A stretch of DNA of 49,814 nucleotides, from the NCBI GenBank assembly GCA_030681615.1, contig JAUXSA010000033.1, forward strand, positions 1 through 49,814, given 5' to 3'. Both the position numbers and the translations under genes were made by a program. The notes under the pieces were generated by a model, which did no database searches, was not told the DNA's origin, and was given only the letters and a program-made list of their open reading frames with translations. Shown piece by piece: positions 17,823 to 26,255 of the stretch; the first letter of the stretch is position 1; every line of letters starts with the position of its first letter. Origin of the DNA: Bacteroidota bacterium (GTDB lineage: Bacteria > Bacteroidota > Bacteroidia > B-17B0 > Aurantibacillaceae).

Positions 17823-17969
17823 ATGTTTAAAAGAGGGGTTATAATTTTTTCGATATTAGCTATTGTTACCTGTACTATGGAAAGCTGCTTTAATAAAAAT
17901 AAATGTGACGGCTGCCCAGGCCTTATTAAAAAGAAAAAAGTAAGAAAATCAAGTAAAGGCTCTATATAG
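17823..17969 (+). CDS. Tiny Cys-rich predicted lipoprotein (48 aa)
   Basis: The ATG at 17823 opens a 48-codon frame: a hydrophobic N-terminus (MFKRGVIIFSILAIVTCTMESC), then NKNKCDGCPGL and a very basic tail (KKKKVRKSSKGSI). The signal may be cleaved at VTC or ESC to give a lipoprotein. The KCDGCPG segment recalls short Bacteroidota lipoproteins with a KCDCP motif; this is recollection and not a search result. It is preceded by a plausible -7 box and ends seven bases before the convergent neighbour's stop, consistent with a real gene. The function is unknown. Confidence 0.6.
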   Translation: MFKRGVIIFSILAIVTCTMESCFNKNKCDGCPGLIKKKKVRKSSKGSI

Positions 17970-17976
17970 AACGCTG

Positions 17977-18786
17977 CTAGTAAGCCACTTCTGCATGAAG
18001 ACCAAGGCCAACCGGAATTTTATTCCATTTATCCTGGCTTGCCTGGCGAAAGTAGGTAGGACTCCCCACCAATTTTGCCGAGAAATATAATCCTTTAACA
18101 TCTCCCAGATCTTTTATCCATTCTAAAGAGATGAACACATCATCATCAACATATAAGTTATAAGGCGTTAGGTCTAGTTCTATCAATCCTGTTTTCTCTT
18201 TCATCTCAACAATAATATTTTGAGTTAACAGGTTATCTTTTGGATTTCCTTTTTCGTCCTTATTATAAACGTTAAATCTAAAGATTGGTTTTTCGATTGA
18301 GTTTCTTGGTACATTCAAAAAGAATTTACGCAAATGTGTTTTTGCATGTTTGATATTTAATTTTACAGCTAACTCCGCACCCAGAGTATTTTTAACAAAA
18401 CCAGCGGTAACACCATTTGTTTTAGTATCGTTACCCAAAATTTTTATTTTGGTTTTTTTTACCGAAACAGAAACTTCGTTTAAATTGGTGGCTGCCTGGG
18501 CCAATTTAATTTTATTTAATGCGGCTAAATTTGCCGCAGAAAAAGTTTTTGACCTGTAGCCTATCATAGAAACTTTTATAGGTGCGTTGGCAACACTATC
18601 GGGCACAACAAAATTAAATTCGCCCTGTTCGTTTGTAACAGTACCAAAACCTTTACCCACAATACCAATATTTGCAAACTCAATGGGTTGATTGGTGAGG
18701 CTATCCAATAAAACACCTTTGCAGATCTTTTGAGAAAATGAAGAAGAAAAAATTAAACTAAAACAGAGAACCGTTAATGATTTCAT
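17977..18786 (-). CDS. Secreted CarboxypepD_reg-like domain protein
   Basis: A 269-residue protein with a signal peptide (MKSLTVLCFSLIFSSSFSQ). A CarboxypepD_reg-like beta-sandwich covers about 20-100 (CKGVLLDSLTNQPIEFANIGI, VTNEQGEFNFVVPD, VSMIGYRSKTF). The uncharacterised C-terminal half (about 110-269) is beta-rich (FRFNVYNKDEKGNPKDNL, VFISLEWIKDLG) and is a recurrent Bacteroidota arrangement without TonB receptor parts. No T9SS tail is visible. It is probably periplasmic or outer-membrane associated; the role is unknown. Confidence 0.8.
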   Translation of the reverse strand: MKSLTVLCFSLIFSSSFSQKICKGVLLDSLTNQPIEFANIGIVGKGFGTVTNEQGEFNFVVPDSVANAPIKVSMIGYRSKTFSAANLAALNKIKLAQAATNLNEVSVSVKKTKIKILGNDTKTNGVTAGFVKNTLGAELAVKLNIKHAKTHLRKFFLNVPRNSIEKPIFRFNVYNKDEKGNPKDNLLTQNIIVEMKEKTGLIELDLTPYNLYVDDDVFISLEWIKDLGDVKGLYFSAKLVGSPTYFRQASQDKWNKIPVGLGLHAEVAY

Positions 18787-18846
18787 AAAATTGTTTGTTT
18801 TAGTGTAAGACGGTTAAGTGTAAAAAAAGTTACATGAAAAAGAAAA

Positions 18847-19728
18847 TTAATATTTTGCCCCACCAATACCAACGTTCTCAATCGGATGCCAGGTTGTTTT
18901 TATTTCCTGCAGATCTAAAATTAAATATGGATTTTGGTTCTCATCTTTGGTCCAATCTTTATTCCAATTAAAAGAACGTTTTACATTGAGGGAAGAATTT
19001 TCGGAAATAACTTTTGCTTCTTCTTTATTATTCCCGCAATAAATTATAGCGTTTACATCCATGTGCGAAGAAAAATGACTGTGCAATTCTTTAGAAGTAC
19101 CGGTTAAAATATTAACCACACCCCCCGGAAGATCAGAGGTAGCAAGCACTTCGGAAAATGTAACTGAACATAACGGCAAACTGTTTGAAGCTAAAACCAC
19201 ACACGTATTGCCTCCGCAAATAACGGGTGCAATAATACTTACCAAACCTAATAAACCAGAATCTTCGGGAGCAATTATTGAAACAACACCTGTAGGCTCC
19301 GGTACCGAAAAATTAAAATGCGATGAGGCCACTGGGTTTACAGAACTGAACAATGCGGAATATTTATCGCACCAGCCTGCATAATACACTAACCTGTCTA
19401 TACTTTGCAGCACCTCTGTTTCTGCAGCTTTTGAGCTAAGGCCTTGTAAAACCAACTCCTCAACAAATTGTGCTTTTCTACCTTCCAGCATTTCGGCAAT
19501 ACGGTATAAAATTTGGCTACGGTTAAACGCGGTTTTTGCGCTCCAGCCGCCAAATGCAGAACGTGCCACAACAACAGCATTTCTAAAATCTTTACGGGAT
19601 GATAAACATACATTGGCAACGGTATCGCCTTTTTTATTTAAGAGTGCGTAATACCGACCGCTCTCGGTGCGGGGAAATTGTCCGCCAATATATATTTTAT
19701 ATGTTTTTAAAACGTTTAAACGTGACAT
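18847..19728 (-). CDS. Aldehyde dehydrogenase-like protein lacking the catalytic half
   Basis: A 293-residue protein aligning with the N-terminal NAD-binding half of aldehyde dehydrogenases: YIGGQFPRTESGRYYAL, AFGGWSAKTAFNRSQILYRIAEMLE, GVVSIIAPEDSGLLGLVSIIAP and LPGGVVNILTG. Full enzymes are about 480 residues. Here the chain ends soon after the place of the ELGGK motif, which reads DLQEIKT, and the catalytic Cys region is absent. The KPSE-type cofactor motif is also altered (ASNS), as is the usual PWN (PED). No remnant of the missing half follows in the 60 bases to the next gene. It may be a non-catalytic homologue, as is known for the second domain of ALDH16-type proteins, or a decayed gene. 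Confidence 0.8.
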   Translation of the reverse strand: MSRLNVLKTYKIYIGGQFPRTESGRYYALLNKKGDTVANVCLSSRKDFRNAVVVARSAFGGWSAKTAFNRSQILYRIAEMLEGRKAQFVEELVLQGLSSKAAETEVLQSIDRLVYYAGWCDKYSALFSSVNPVASSHFNFSVPEPTGVVSIIAPEDSGLLGLVSIIAPVICGGNTCVVLASNSLPLCSVTFSEVLATSDLPGGVVNILTGTSKELHSHFSSHMDVNAIIYCGNNKEEAKVISENSSLNVKRSFNWNKDWTKDENQNPYLILDLQEIKTTWHPIENVGIGGAKY

Positions 19729-19784
19729 GGTCTATACTAAAATGAATAGTAAAGATAAAGGATTTTTTTGGAAAATCATTTTTA

Positions 19785-21530
19785 TTAAAACGGCACAAAA
19801 GTTACGCCAAACATAAAGTTAAAGCGTTGGCTAGGATAGCGGTCCCAGCGGTAATAGCGTTGGTTGGCAATGTTATTAAATTGTACAAAAAAGCTTAACA
19901 TTTTACTGTATCTGTATTCTGCTCCCAGATTAATATCCGCCCAACCTTTTAATTGTTTTGATGTTGGCACATATACACCACTTGTATCTTGTGTTTGCGT
20001 TAAGGCCCATTGTTGCCCTACAAAGAACAAATCGGCTTTAATTATAATTTTACTTTGTAGATTATATGTTCCCGAAAAAGTTAGATCATAATCGGGTTTT
20101 TGATAGGCACGCTCTAAATTTTTTGTTTTGTACAAATAATAATTTCCTTTGGCTATTACATTTAATTTTTCTTTTAGCTGGTATTTTAATTGTCCGCTAA
20201 CAGTTAACAGGGTTGTATTATCATACACAATATTAAAACGGTTGTAAATTTGATTGGCGCCACTATAATCGATTACAAAAAAGTGCAGGCTATCGTATTG
20301 CGCGTAACTCACCTTTGCATCGTAAGAAGTTTTACTACTTAAATTACCCCGTAATCCAATAAAAGCATTGTATTTATTATTGGTATTGCTATAATATAAA
20401 GTAGTATCAACAAATGGATTCTCTTTGCTCAAACTTCTGAAACTATTTTTTATTAAACCACCGGTTACACCTGCATATGGAATGATCATGTTTTCATACA
20501 CATTGTAGAAGACATTTAGTTTTGGGAAAAAATAAAAACGCGTTTTGTCTTTAAAATTATCAAGCGTTCCTGTCAGACCAATATCCGCGTGCCATTTGCT
20601 ACCACCTGCTTCAAAGGATGGATTGATGCTTACAATGAGATCATTTATAGTGTCGTTGGATTGTTTATGGTTATAAAAATCGGTGAGTAAGTTTACATTT
20701 AATTTTTCTTTATTAATGTACATACTTCCGTTCGCATTGAACTTGATGTTGTTTTCTGTTTCACGATATAGATTTTGCAAATTATAATAACTTAAACCAA
20801 TATCGTGATTGATCTTTGAACTATCTGTGTAATGACTTACCAATCGCAGTTTAGGCTGAATGAATTGGTAGCGTTGGCGCGTAAAATCGTTCTCCAATTT
20901 ATTTAAACTTGTATCGTAACCATAATAGTGTACCACATTGCGCTCGTAATTAAAGTCGCCCGACAAAGTATGCTTCTTATAAAATTGTTTCGCGAATAGA
21001 TTTACTTCGTTATCACTATAACCACCATACCCAACTCCTTCTAAATGGGGCGTGCCTGAAAAATGTTTTAAGTGTGCACCATAATTGGTTTCACGCGAAC
21101 GTGTATTACCTATCCAGAATTCGCCATAAGGCATATTATATATTGGACCATAACCAACTTTTAATAAAGAATGATACAATTTATTTAAAGGCTCGTTCTG
21201 TAATTTTGCCTGTACAATTGGTTGCACCTGGTATTTTGGAAATAAAGGAACGCTGGTAATACCATACTTAAGATCCTTAATGCGTTTAACCGTATCTTTT
21301 ATTTCGGGAACATCAGAAAATTTTAAAGCATCCTTTATAGTTGGTTGAAATTCGCTTTGCGCCTGGTAATTAAGATCGTTTATACCGTTTTGCGTTTGCG
21401 CCATTACCGCAACAGTATAACCCATTATTATCAATAGAATTAAGATCCACTCCATTTGCTTTTTACGACGCTTGGTAAGAAATTCTCTTTTCTTATCTAT
21501 TTTACTTTCTGGTATGTCTAATACACTCAT
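19785..21530 (-). CDS. Predicted outer-membrane beta-barrel protein paired with a giant TPR protein
   Basis: A 581-residue protein with many alternating amphipathic strands and a C-terminus ending in aromatic beta-strands (YPSQRFNFMFGVTFVPF), as in outer-membrane barrels and the barrel part of TonB-dependent receptors. There is no plug domain. A hydrophobic signal lies at about residues 26-45 (MEWILILLIIMGYTVAVMAQ) behind a 25-residue Lys/Arg-rich leader. The ATG at 21530 lies three bases after the upstream stop, favouring coupling; the ATG at 21455 would give a conventional signal peptide. It follows the 1055-residue TPR gene in one operon. The pair is likely to form an envelope complex of unknown function. 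Confidence 0.8.
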   Translation of the reverse strand: MSVLDIPESKIDKKREFLTKRRKKQMEWILILLIIMGYTVAVMAQTQNGINDLNYQAQSEFQPTIKDALKFSDVPEIKDTVKRIKDLKYGITSVPLFPKYQVQPIVQAKLQNEPLNKLYHSLLKVGYGPIYNMPYGEFWIGNTRSRETNYGAHLKHFSGTPHLEGVGYGGYSDNEVNLFAKQFYKKHTLSGDFNYERNVVHYYGYDTSLNKLENDFTRQRYQFIQPKLRLVSHYTDSSKINHDIGLSYYNLQNLYRETENNIKFNANGSMYINKEKLNVNLLTDFYNHKQSNDTINDLIVSINPSFEAGGSKWHADIGLTGTLDNFKDKTRFYFFPKLNVFYNVYENMIIPYAGVTGGLIKNSFRSLSKENPFVDTTLYYSNTNNKYNAFIGLRGNLSSKTSYDAKVSYAQYDSLHFFVIDYSGANQIYNRFNIVYDNTTLLTVSGQLKYQLKEKLNVIAKGNYYLYKTKNLERAYQKPDYDLTFSGTYNLQSKIIIKADLFFVGQQWALTQTQDTSGVYVPTSKQLKGWADINLGAEYRYSKMLSFFVQFNNIANQRYYRWDRYPSQRFNFMFGVTFVPF

Positions 21531-21533
21531 TGC

Positions 21534-24500
21534 TTAATTTGGTTGCTTGGTATTTGTAGTATCTTTTGGTGTGGTTTGACCTTCCGCTTCAAATTTTATC
21601 TCCTGCATAATATCATCATCTTTATGCGTTTGATTAAATTGCACTTTCATATCTTCATAAGACATTTTTTTCTCTGCTGCTTCTTTCGCAGCTTGTTTTG
21701 CTTTTAAAATTTCCAGGCGTTTATTGGCTTCATCCAAATATTCTTGTTTTGCTTTACTTTCAATTAAGCTTTCAAGAATAACCTGCGCATCAGCATCATC
21801 CCCTTTTTCCATATACGCATCTGCCAATAGCAACATACCTTTATTGTTCCAATCGTCGTTACTGTATTCGTAACTCACTAACTTGTTTATTGTCTTCTCA
21901 ACCTCTTTATAATCTTTTTTAGTGAACTGGATCTTTGCTATATGATAATAAGCTTCAGCACCAGTTACATTTTTAGATGCTTTGGTCATGGCTTTAAATT
22001 CGAGCATGGCATCATCATAACGAGCCGTTTCGTAAAGCGATTTCGCTTTTATATATTTTGCTTCGGTAGTTTGTTGTGGCGTTAATTTTTCCATTGCTAA
22101 CACTTTTGTACATTCTGTTAAAGCGGTTTCAAATTGATTTAGATAAAATGAGCAACGCATAGCGCCTAACCTTGCAAGGCTTTTATTCACCGGCGATTCG
22201 GCCATTTCCTGCATTTGCAAATACAGCGGCAACGCATCCTGATATTTTTTATCTTTATAATACAGATAAGATGCTTTTGTAAGTGATACTTCGGTATAAA
22301 GCCCTCTTGGTTTTTGGATGACAAATAAATAACCCGGCAAGGCCAACTCAAATAAATTTTTATTGTAAGCACATTCAGAAAAACTAAATTGTGCCTCGTT
22401 AATATATTTACCATTGGGGAATTTTTTAATATACGCTTCCCATTTAGACATAGCTGACTCGCAATCTTTTTGGGTGTAATATGCGTCGTAAGCTGCTATA
22501 TAAGTTGCTTTTTCGAGTTGGTTCTCAGATAAAGGATTGCCAAGAGCTGCAAAATATTTTTCCATTTCGTCTATCTTTCCTTTCTCTGTAAATATTTTTT
22601 TGATCACTTCTAATGCTTCTTTTGCTGCATCGCTTTTCGAATCATATTTCACAAACTTGTCAAAATATTCGAAGGCTTTATCATCCTGTTTGCGTTCGTA
22701 ATAAATGTTTCCTAACTGTGCGTTTGCATTTGATGTGAAAGATGAATTTGGATAATTTTTAAGGATCTTGTTATAATACACAATAGCATTCTCCTGGTCT
22801 TTTATGTTATTGTAATAAGTATCTGCTATTTCGTTCAACGCAGCGCTTAAATAATTAGAGCCAGGGTAACGACTTTCAATTTTCTTCAGTTCAGAAACTT
22901 TCTCCGTAAAATTTTTGTTTAAACCATCGCATAATGCTTTTTGATATAAACAATAATCCACATCCAGTTTGTTTTTTGCAATAGCTAATTTGTAATTATC
23001 AGACGCTTGTGCAAAATCGCGGTTCATAAAATAACTATCGCCAACACGTATATACGCGTCGGTTATTTTATTTTCATCAAACACCTCTTTGGTCAATAAA
23101 AATTTTCTGAAAGAAATATTCGCGTTGGTAAAATCATCTTTTTCTTTCCGCTGGAAATAAGAATAACCCAAAGCATAATTACTAAGGTCATATTCCTTTA
23201 ACTGTGCCACACCATCCATTACCTGGAATTTTTTCCAAATGTCGATTGAGGTTGTATAATCCTTTCTGATGTAAGATATCTCACCTAACCAATATTGGTT
23301 CAACGCATTTAATTTAAGATCTGTGTTTTGCTGCAACGATTTTTTAAATTGTTTTTCCGCGTTATCCAACGCGTTATTATTAAAAAATTCAACCCCGTTA
23401 AAATAAATTAGTTTTTGATAAGTAACTTTTAAAATAGGGTCAATACTTCCCATTGCCTCAATACTTTTGATGGCCATGTCGTAATTTCTTGTAGTTGAAT
23501 AAACGTTGATCAAAAAGTTGTAACACTCATCTTTTCTTGACGAAGAAGGGTATTCTTTTAAATATTTGCTAAAGGCCTTTACTGCTTCGTTAAACGGACT
23601 AAAATCCAATTCATAACTTAGTTTTGCAAAAGCAAATAAAGCATCTTCATTTATTTTTTTATCAAGGTTTAATTGGTATGCGCTGTAATATGCGTTTTTA
23701 GCTTTTATCTTTTCGCCAAGTTTTAAATAACAATCGGCCATATGGTACCAGGCATTTTGCGCCAACGAATCTTTATCTGCCGTTACCTTTTCAAAATTAA
23801 TTACCGCGTTGGCACAATCGTTTATCTTGTAATAACAATAAGCTAAGGCGTAATTACCTTTCGAATTTCCAGAGGAAAGATTTGTTTTCTTTAAATAGGT
23901 TAAAGCATTATTATAATCTTTTAAATTAAAATAACTTTCTCCTATCATCCGGTTTATCTCATCTTCTTTTTGGATGTTGGTACTATCATCCAATAAAGCA
24001 GGAGCTTCCTTCACAACCTTGTCAAATTTTCCCTGAATAAAATAAATCTGAGTAATATAGTACGGTACAACGCTTCCAAAAGTTTCGTTGCCAACTAATT
24101 TATTAAAACCCTGTAAAGCTATTTCGTAATTTTTTTCTTTATAGGCAATGTGCGAATAATAATAGTTGGCAGGCGAAGCATATTTGTTATCTACATCTTT
24201 TATTTCGTAAAAATCTGTTTTGGCTTTTTCGTCTTGCCCAATATCCAAATTACTGTAACCGCGTTTAAAGTAAAACTCCGCCAGTTGATCTTTGTCTAAT
24301 TTGTAAATATCAACTTTCTCAAAGAACTCAATTGTTTCTTTATACTTTTTCTTCCTGAAGTTTGATTTCCCAAGATAAAAATGGGCATTATTGATCTTAT
24401 TGCTTTCCGGATAGTTTTCAGCAAACTGCTTCATCTGCCATTCACCATCCTTGTTGAACAGTTCAATAGCACAGGCCGCTGCGTAATACATGGCATCTAT

Positions 24501-24701
24501 TTTTAAAATTTTTGATGTACTTACAGCGGTATATTCGTTAAAGTTTTTTTGTGATTGCACAAATTGTTTTTTATCAAAAAGGTCTAAACCCTGCTTGTAC
24601 AGGGCGTCTTTATCGGTAAAGAACGCGGTTTTTTGTGCCGGGAGCGTGGTACTGAAAAATATAAAGAGTGCCAGGGCACTTATTTTTTTTATGTGCTTCA
24701 T
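21534..24701 (-). CDS. Giant periplasmic TPR-repeat protein
   Basis: A 1055-residue protein with a signal peptide (MKHIKKISALALFIFFSTTLPAQ). It then consists almost entirely of TPR/Sel1-like helical hairpins (for example DIGQDEKAKTDFYEI, KDQENAIVYYNKILKNYPNS, QDDKAFEYFDKFVKYD), roughly 20 or more. The C-terminal stretch from about 985 is charged and likely coiled (AKQAAKEAAEKKMSYEDMKV). No enzymatic domain is seen. It is a scaffold or interaction protein for the envelope, co-transcribed with the outer-membrane barrel gene three bases downstream and divergent from ftsE. Confidence 0.9.
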   Translation of the reverse strand: MKHIKKISALALFIFFSTTLPAQKTAFFTDKDALYKQGLDLFDKKQFVQSQKNFNEYTAVSTSKILKIDAMYYAAACAIELFNKDGEWQMKQFAENYPESNKINNAHFYLGKSNFRKKKYKETIEFFEKVDIYKLDKDQLAEFYFKRGYSNLDIGQDEKAKTDFYEIKDVDNKYASPANYYYSHIAYKEKNYEIALQGFNKLVGNETFGSVVPYYITQIYFIQGKFDKVVKEAPALLDDSTNIQKEDEINRMIGESYFNLKDYNNALTYLKKTNLSSGNSKGNYALAYCYYKINDCANAVINFEKVTADKDSLAQNAWYHMADCYLKLGEKIKAKNAYYSAYQLNLDKKINEDALFAFAKLSYELDFSPFNEAVKAFSKYLKEYPSSSRKDECYNFLINVYSTTRNYDMAIKSIEAMGSIDPILKVTYQKLIYFNGVEFFNNNALDNAEKQFKKSLQQNTDLKLNALNQYWLGEISYIRKDYTTSIDIWKKFQVMDGVAQLKEYDLSNYALGYSYFQRKEKDDFTNANISFRKFLLTKEVFDENKITDAYIRVGDSYFMNRDFAQASDNYKLAIAKNKLDVDYCLYQKALCDGLNKNFTEKVSELKKIESRYPGSNYLSAALNEIADTYYNNIKDQENAIVYYNKILKNYPNSSFTSNANAQLGNIYYERKQDDKAFEYFDKFVKYDSKSDAAKEALEVIKKIFTEKGKIDEMEKYFAALGNPLSENQLEKATYIAAYDAYYTQKDCESAMSKWEAYIKKFPNGKYINEAQFSFSECAYNKNLFELALPGYLFVIQKPRGLYTEVSLTKASYLYYKDKKYQDALPLYLQMQEMAESPVNKSLARLGAMRCSFYLNQFETALTECTKVLAMEKLTPQQTTEAKYIKAKSLYETARYDDAMLEFKAMTKASKNVTGAEAYYHIAKIQFTKKDYKEVEKTINKLVSYEYSNDDWNNKGMLLLADAYMEKGDDADAQVILESLIESKAKQEYLDEANKRLEILKAKQAAKEAAEKKMSYEDMKVQFNQTHKDDDIMQEIKFEAEGQTTPKDTTNTKQPN

Positions 24702-24864
24702 TAAAAATTAAATTGCCAAAATTTTGTCACACTAAATTTACCCTCCTTAGAGCTACACTTTAATGGAGCGCATGTGCAGTTATTAACTCTGCCGTGTTGA
24801 TATTGGAATAACTCTATTCAGAATAAAAGTTACAATAGATTTAACTTAGAAGTTTATTTCAACT

Positions 24865-25533
24865 ATGAGCGAATTGATAAAGTTTGATAATGTAACTATT
24901 TTTCAGGATGAGCGCCCTGTGGTTGGGAATTTAACTGTTGAAATAAAGAAAGGCGAGTTTGTTTATTTGCTTGGTAAAACAGGAAGTGGCAAGAGTAGTT
25001 TTTTAAAGACCATTTACGGCGATTTAACATTAAATAACGGCACAGCCAAGGTTTGCGGCTTTATTCTTAATGATCTTAAACAAAAAGAAATTCCATTTTT
25101 AAGAAGAAGATTGGGAATTGTTTTTCAGGATTTTCAATTACTTGGCGACAGAAGTGTTTATGAGAATTTAAAATTTGTAATGAAAGCAACAGGCTGGAAA
25201 GAAGAAGCAAAAATTAAAGAGCGTGTGTTGGATGTCCTTAAAAAAGTTAATTTAGATGGTAAAGAAAATAAAATGCCGCATGAACTTTCGGGTGGAGAGC
25301 AGCAAAGGGTAAGCATTGCCCGTGCACTGGTAAATAATCCCGAATTAATTTTAGCCGATGAACCCACCGGGAATTTAGATCCTGAAACTTCTGAAGAAAT
25401 TTTAGTGCTTTTAAAACAATTGAGCGAAAGTGGTTGCGCTGTGTTATTTGCCACACATGATATGCTTGTGTACAATAAATTTAAATCGCGCACATTATTG
25501 TTCGAAAATGGCAAAGTGATAGAGAAGAATTAG
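24865..25533 (+). CDS. ftsE: Cell division ATP-binding protein FtsE
   Basis: A 222-residue ABC ATPase with Walker A LLGKTGSGKSSFLK, Q-loop IVFQDFQLL, signature LSGGEQQRVSIARAL, Walker B LILADEPTGNLDPET and H-loop ATHD. The length and the phrase FLRRRLGIVFQDFQLL fit FtsE, which with the membrane protein FtsX activates peptidoglycan hydrolases at division. FtsX is not downstream here, which is common in Bacteroidota where the two are unlinked. Confusion with a LolD-type ATPase is possible but less likely. It is divergent from the TPR/barrel operon, with a 163-base gap containing no clear TAnnTTTG box. Confidence 0.87.
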   Translation: MSELIKFDNVTIFQDERPVVGNLTVEIKKGEFVYLLGKTGSGKSSFLKTIYGDLTLNNGTAKVCGFILNDLKQKEIPFLRRRLGIVFQDFQLLGDRSVYENLKFVMKATGWKEEAKIKERVLDVLKKVNLDGKENKMPHELSGGEQQRVSIARALVNNPELILADEPTGNLDPETSEEILVLLKQLSESGCAVLFATHDMLVYNKFKSRTLLFENGKVIEKN

Positions 25534-25584
25534 ACCTCATATTTCCCACTATTTCAGTTTTACTATAACTCTTTTTCCACACAT

Positions 25585-25647
25585 AGGGGGCGTTAACTAA
25601 GATCTAAGGGGCGTTTCTTACCAAAAACTTCAAAAATCTTACATTTG
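25585..25647 (+). promoter_or_regulatory. Paired GGGGCGTT direct repeats upstream of a TACATTTG box
   Basis: AGGGGGCGTT (25585-25594) and AAGGGGCGTT (25606-25615) are direct repeats whose CGTT cores are 21 bases apart, two helical turns. They stand just upstream of TACATTTG (25640-25647), a -7 consensus with no matching TTG -33. The repeats would lie at about -40 to -70, a place for an activator pair. The regulated gene starts at 25737. Confidence 0.5.
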
Positions 25648-25736
25648 TATCTTTTCAAAAGAAGTCAACTTTTAAAACGCATCGTCTATTCTGAAATTTG
25701 TGTTGTAATAATACAACAACACAAAAAGTTTGAAAG

Positions 25737-26255
25737 ATGAAAAACACAACAAAAAAAACAGCGCTTACTTTATTAAGCATACTATTTACTATTGGAAGTT
25801 TTTTTGCCAACGGAAAAACTACCGACACATCCTGCCTGCAATTAAGTGGGAAGGTGTTAAAACTAAAAACAAATTCGTCAAACTCTTATACGGTTGCATT
25901 AATGCGTGACCATAAAGTGATTGAAACTAAAATAATTAAAGGGAACAAGGAATTTAAATTTATCCTTAAAAAAAATAAATTTTACACAATACAAATTTTA
26001 AAAGAAGGGTATGTACCCCGCACTGTAAGTGTTGACACAAAATTGACCGAAGAGAACTATGGTTTATACAGCTTCGCTTTTGATACTGAGTTGATTGATG
26101 AGGTGGAAGCTGCAAAGCTAAATAAAAAAGCACTTGAAATGCCTATTGCACATATTTCTTTTAACCCTAAAAAAAGATGGTTTACGTATAACGAAGAATA
26201 TACAAAACAGGTAAAGAAAAATATTTACAACGGGCACGCTCAATTGAATAAATAA
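25737..26255 (+). CDS. Secreted protein of unknown function, CarboxypepD_reg-like fold likely
   Basis: A 172-residue protein with a signal peptide (MKNTTKKTALTLLSILFTIGSFFANG). The next 90 residues read as a beta-sandwich (LQLSGKVLKLKTNSSNSYTVALM, KEFKFILKKNKFYTIQILKEGYVPRTVSVDT), similar in shape to CarboxypepD_reg or prealbumin-like domains. The tail is charged (NPKKRWFTYNEEYTKQVKKNI). It ends exactly where the convergent gene's stop begins (26255/26256), with no terminator between them. The paired direct repeats upstream suggest activator control. The family is not recognised with certainty. Confidence 0.75.
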   Translation: MKNTTKKTALTLLSILFTIGSFFANGKTTDTSCLQLSGKVLKLKTNSSNSYTVALMRDHKVIETKIIKGNKEFKFILKKNKFYTIQILKEGYVPRTVSVDTKLTEENYGLYSFAFDTELIDEVEAAKLNKKALEMPIAHISFNPKKRWFTYNEEYTKQVKKNIYNGHAQLNK

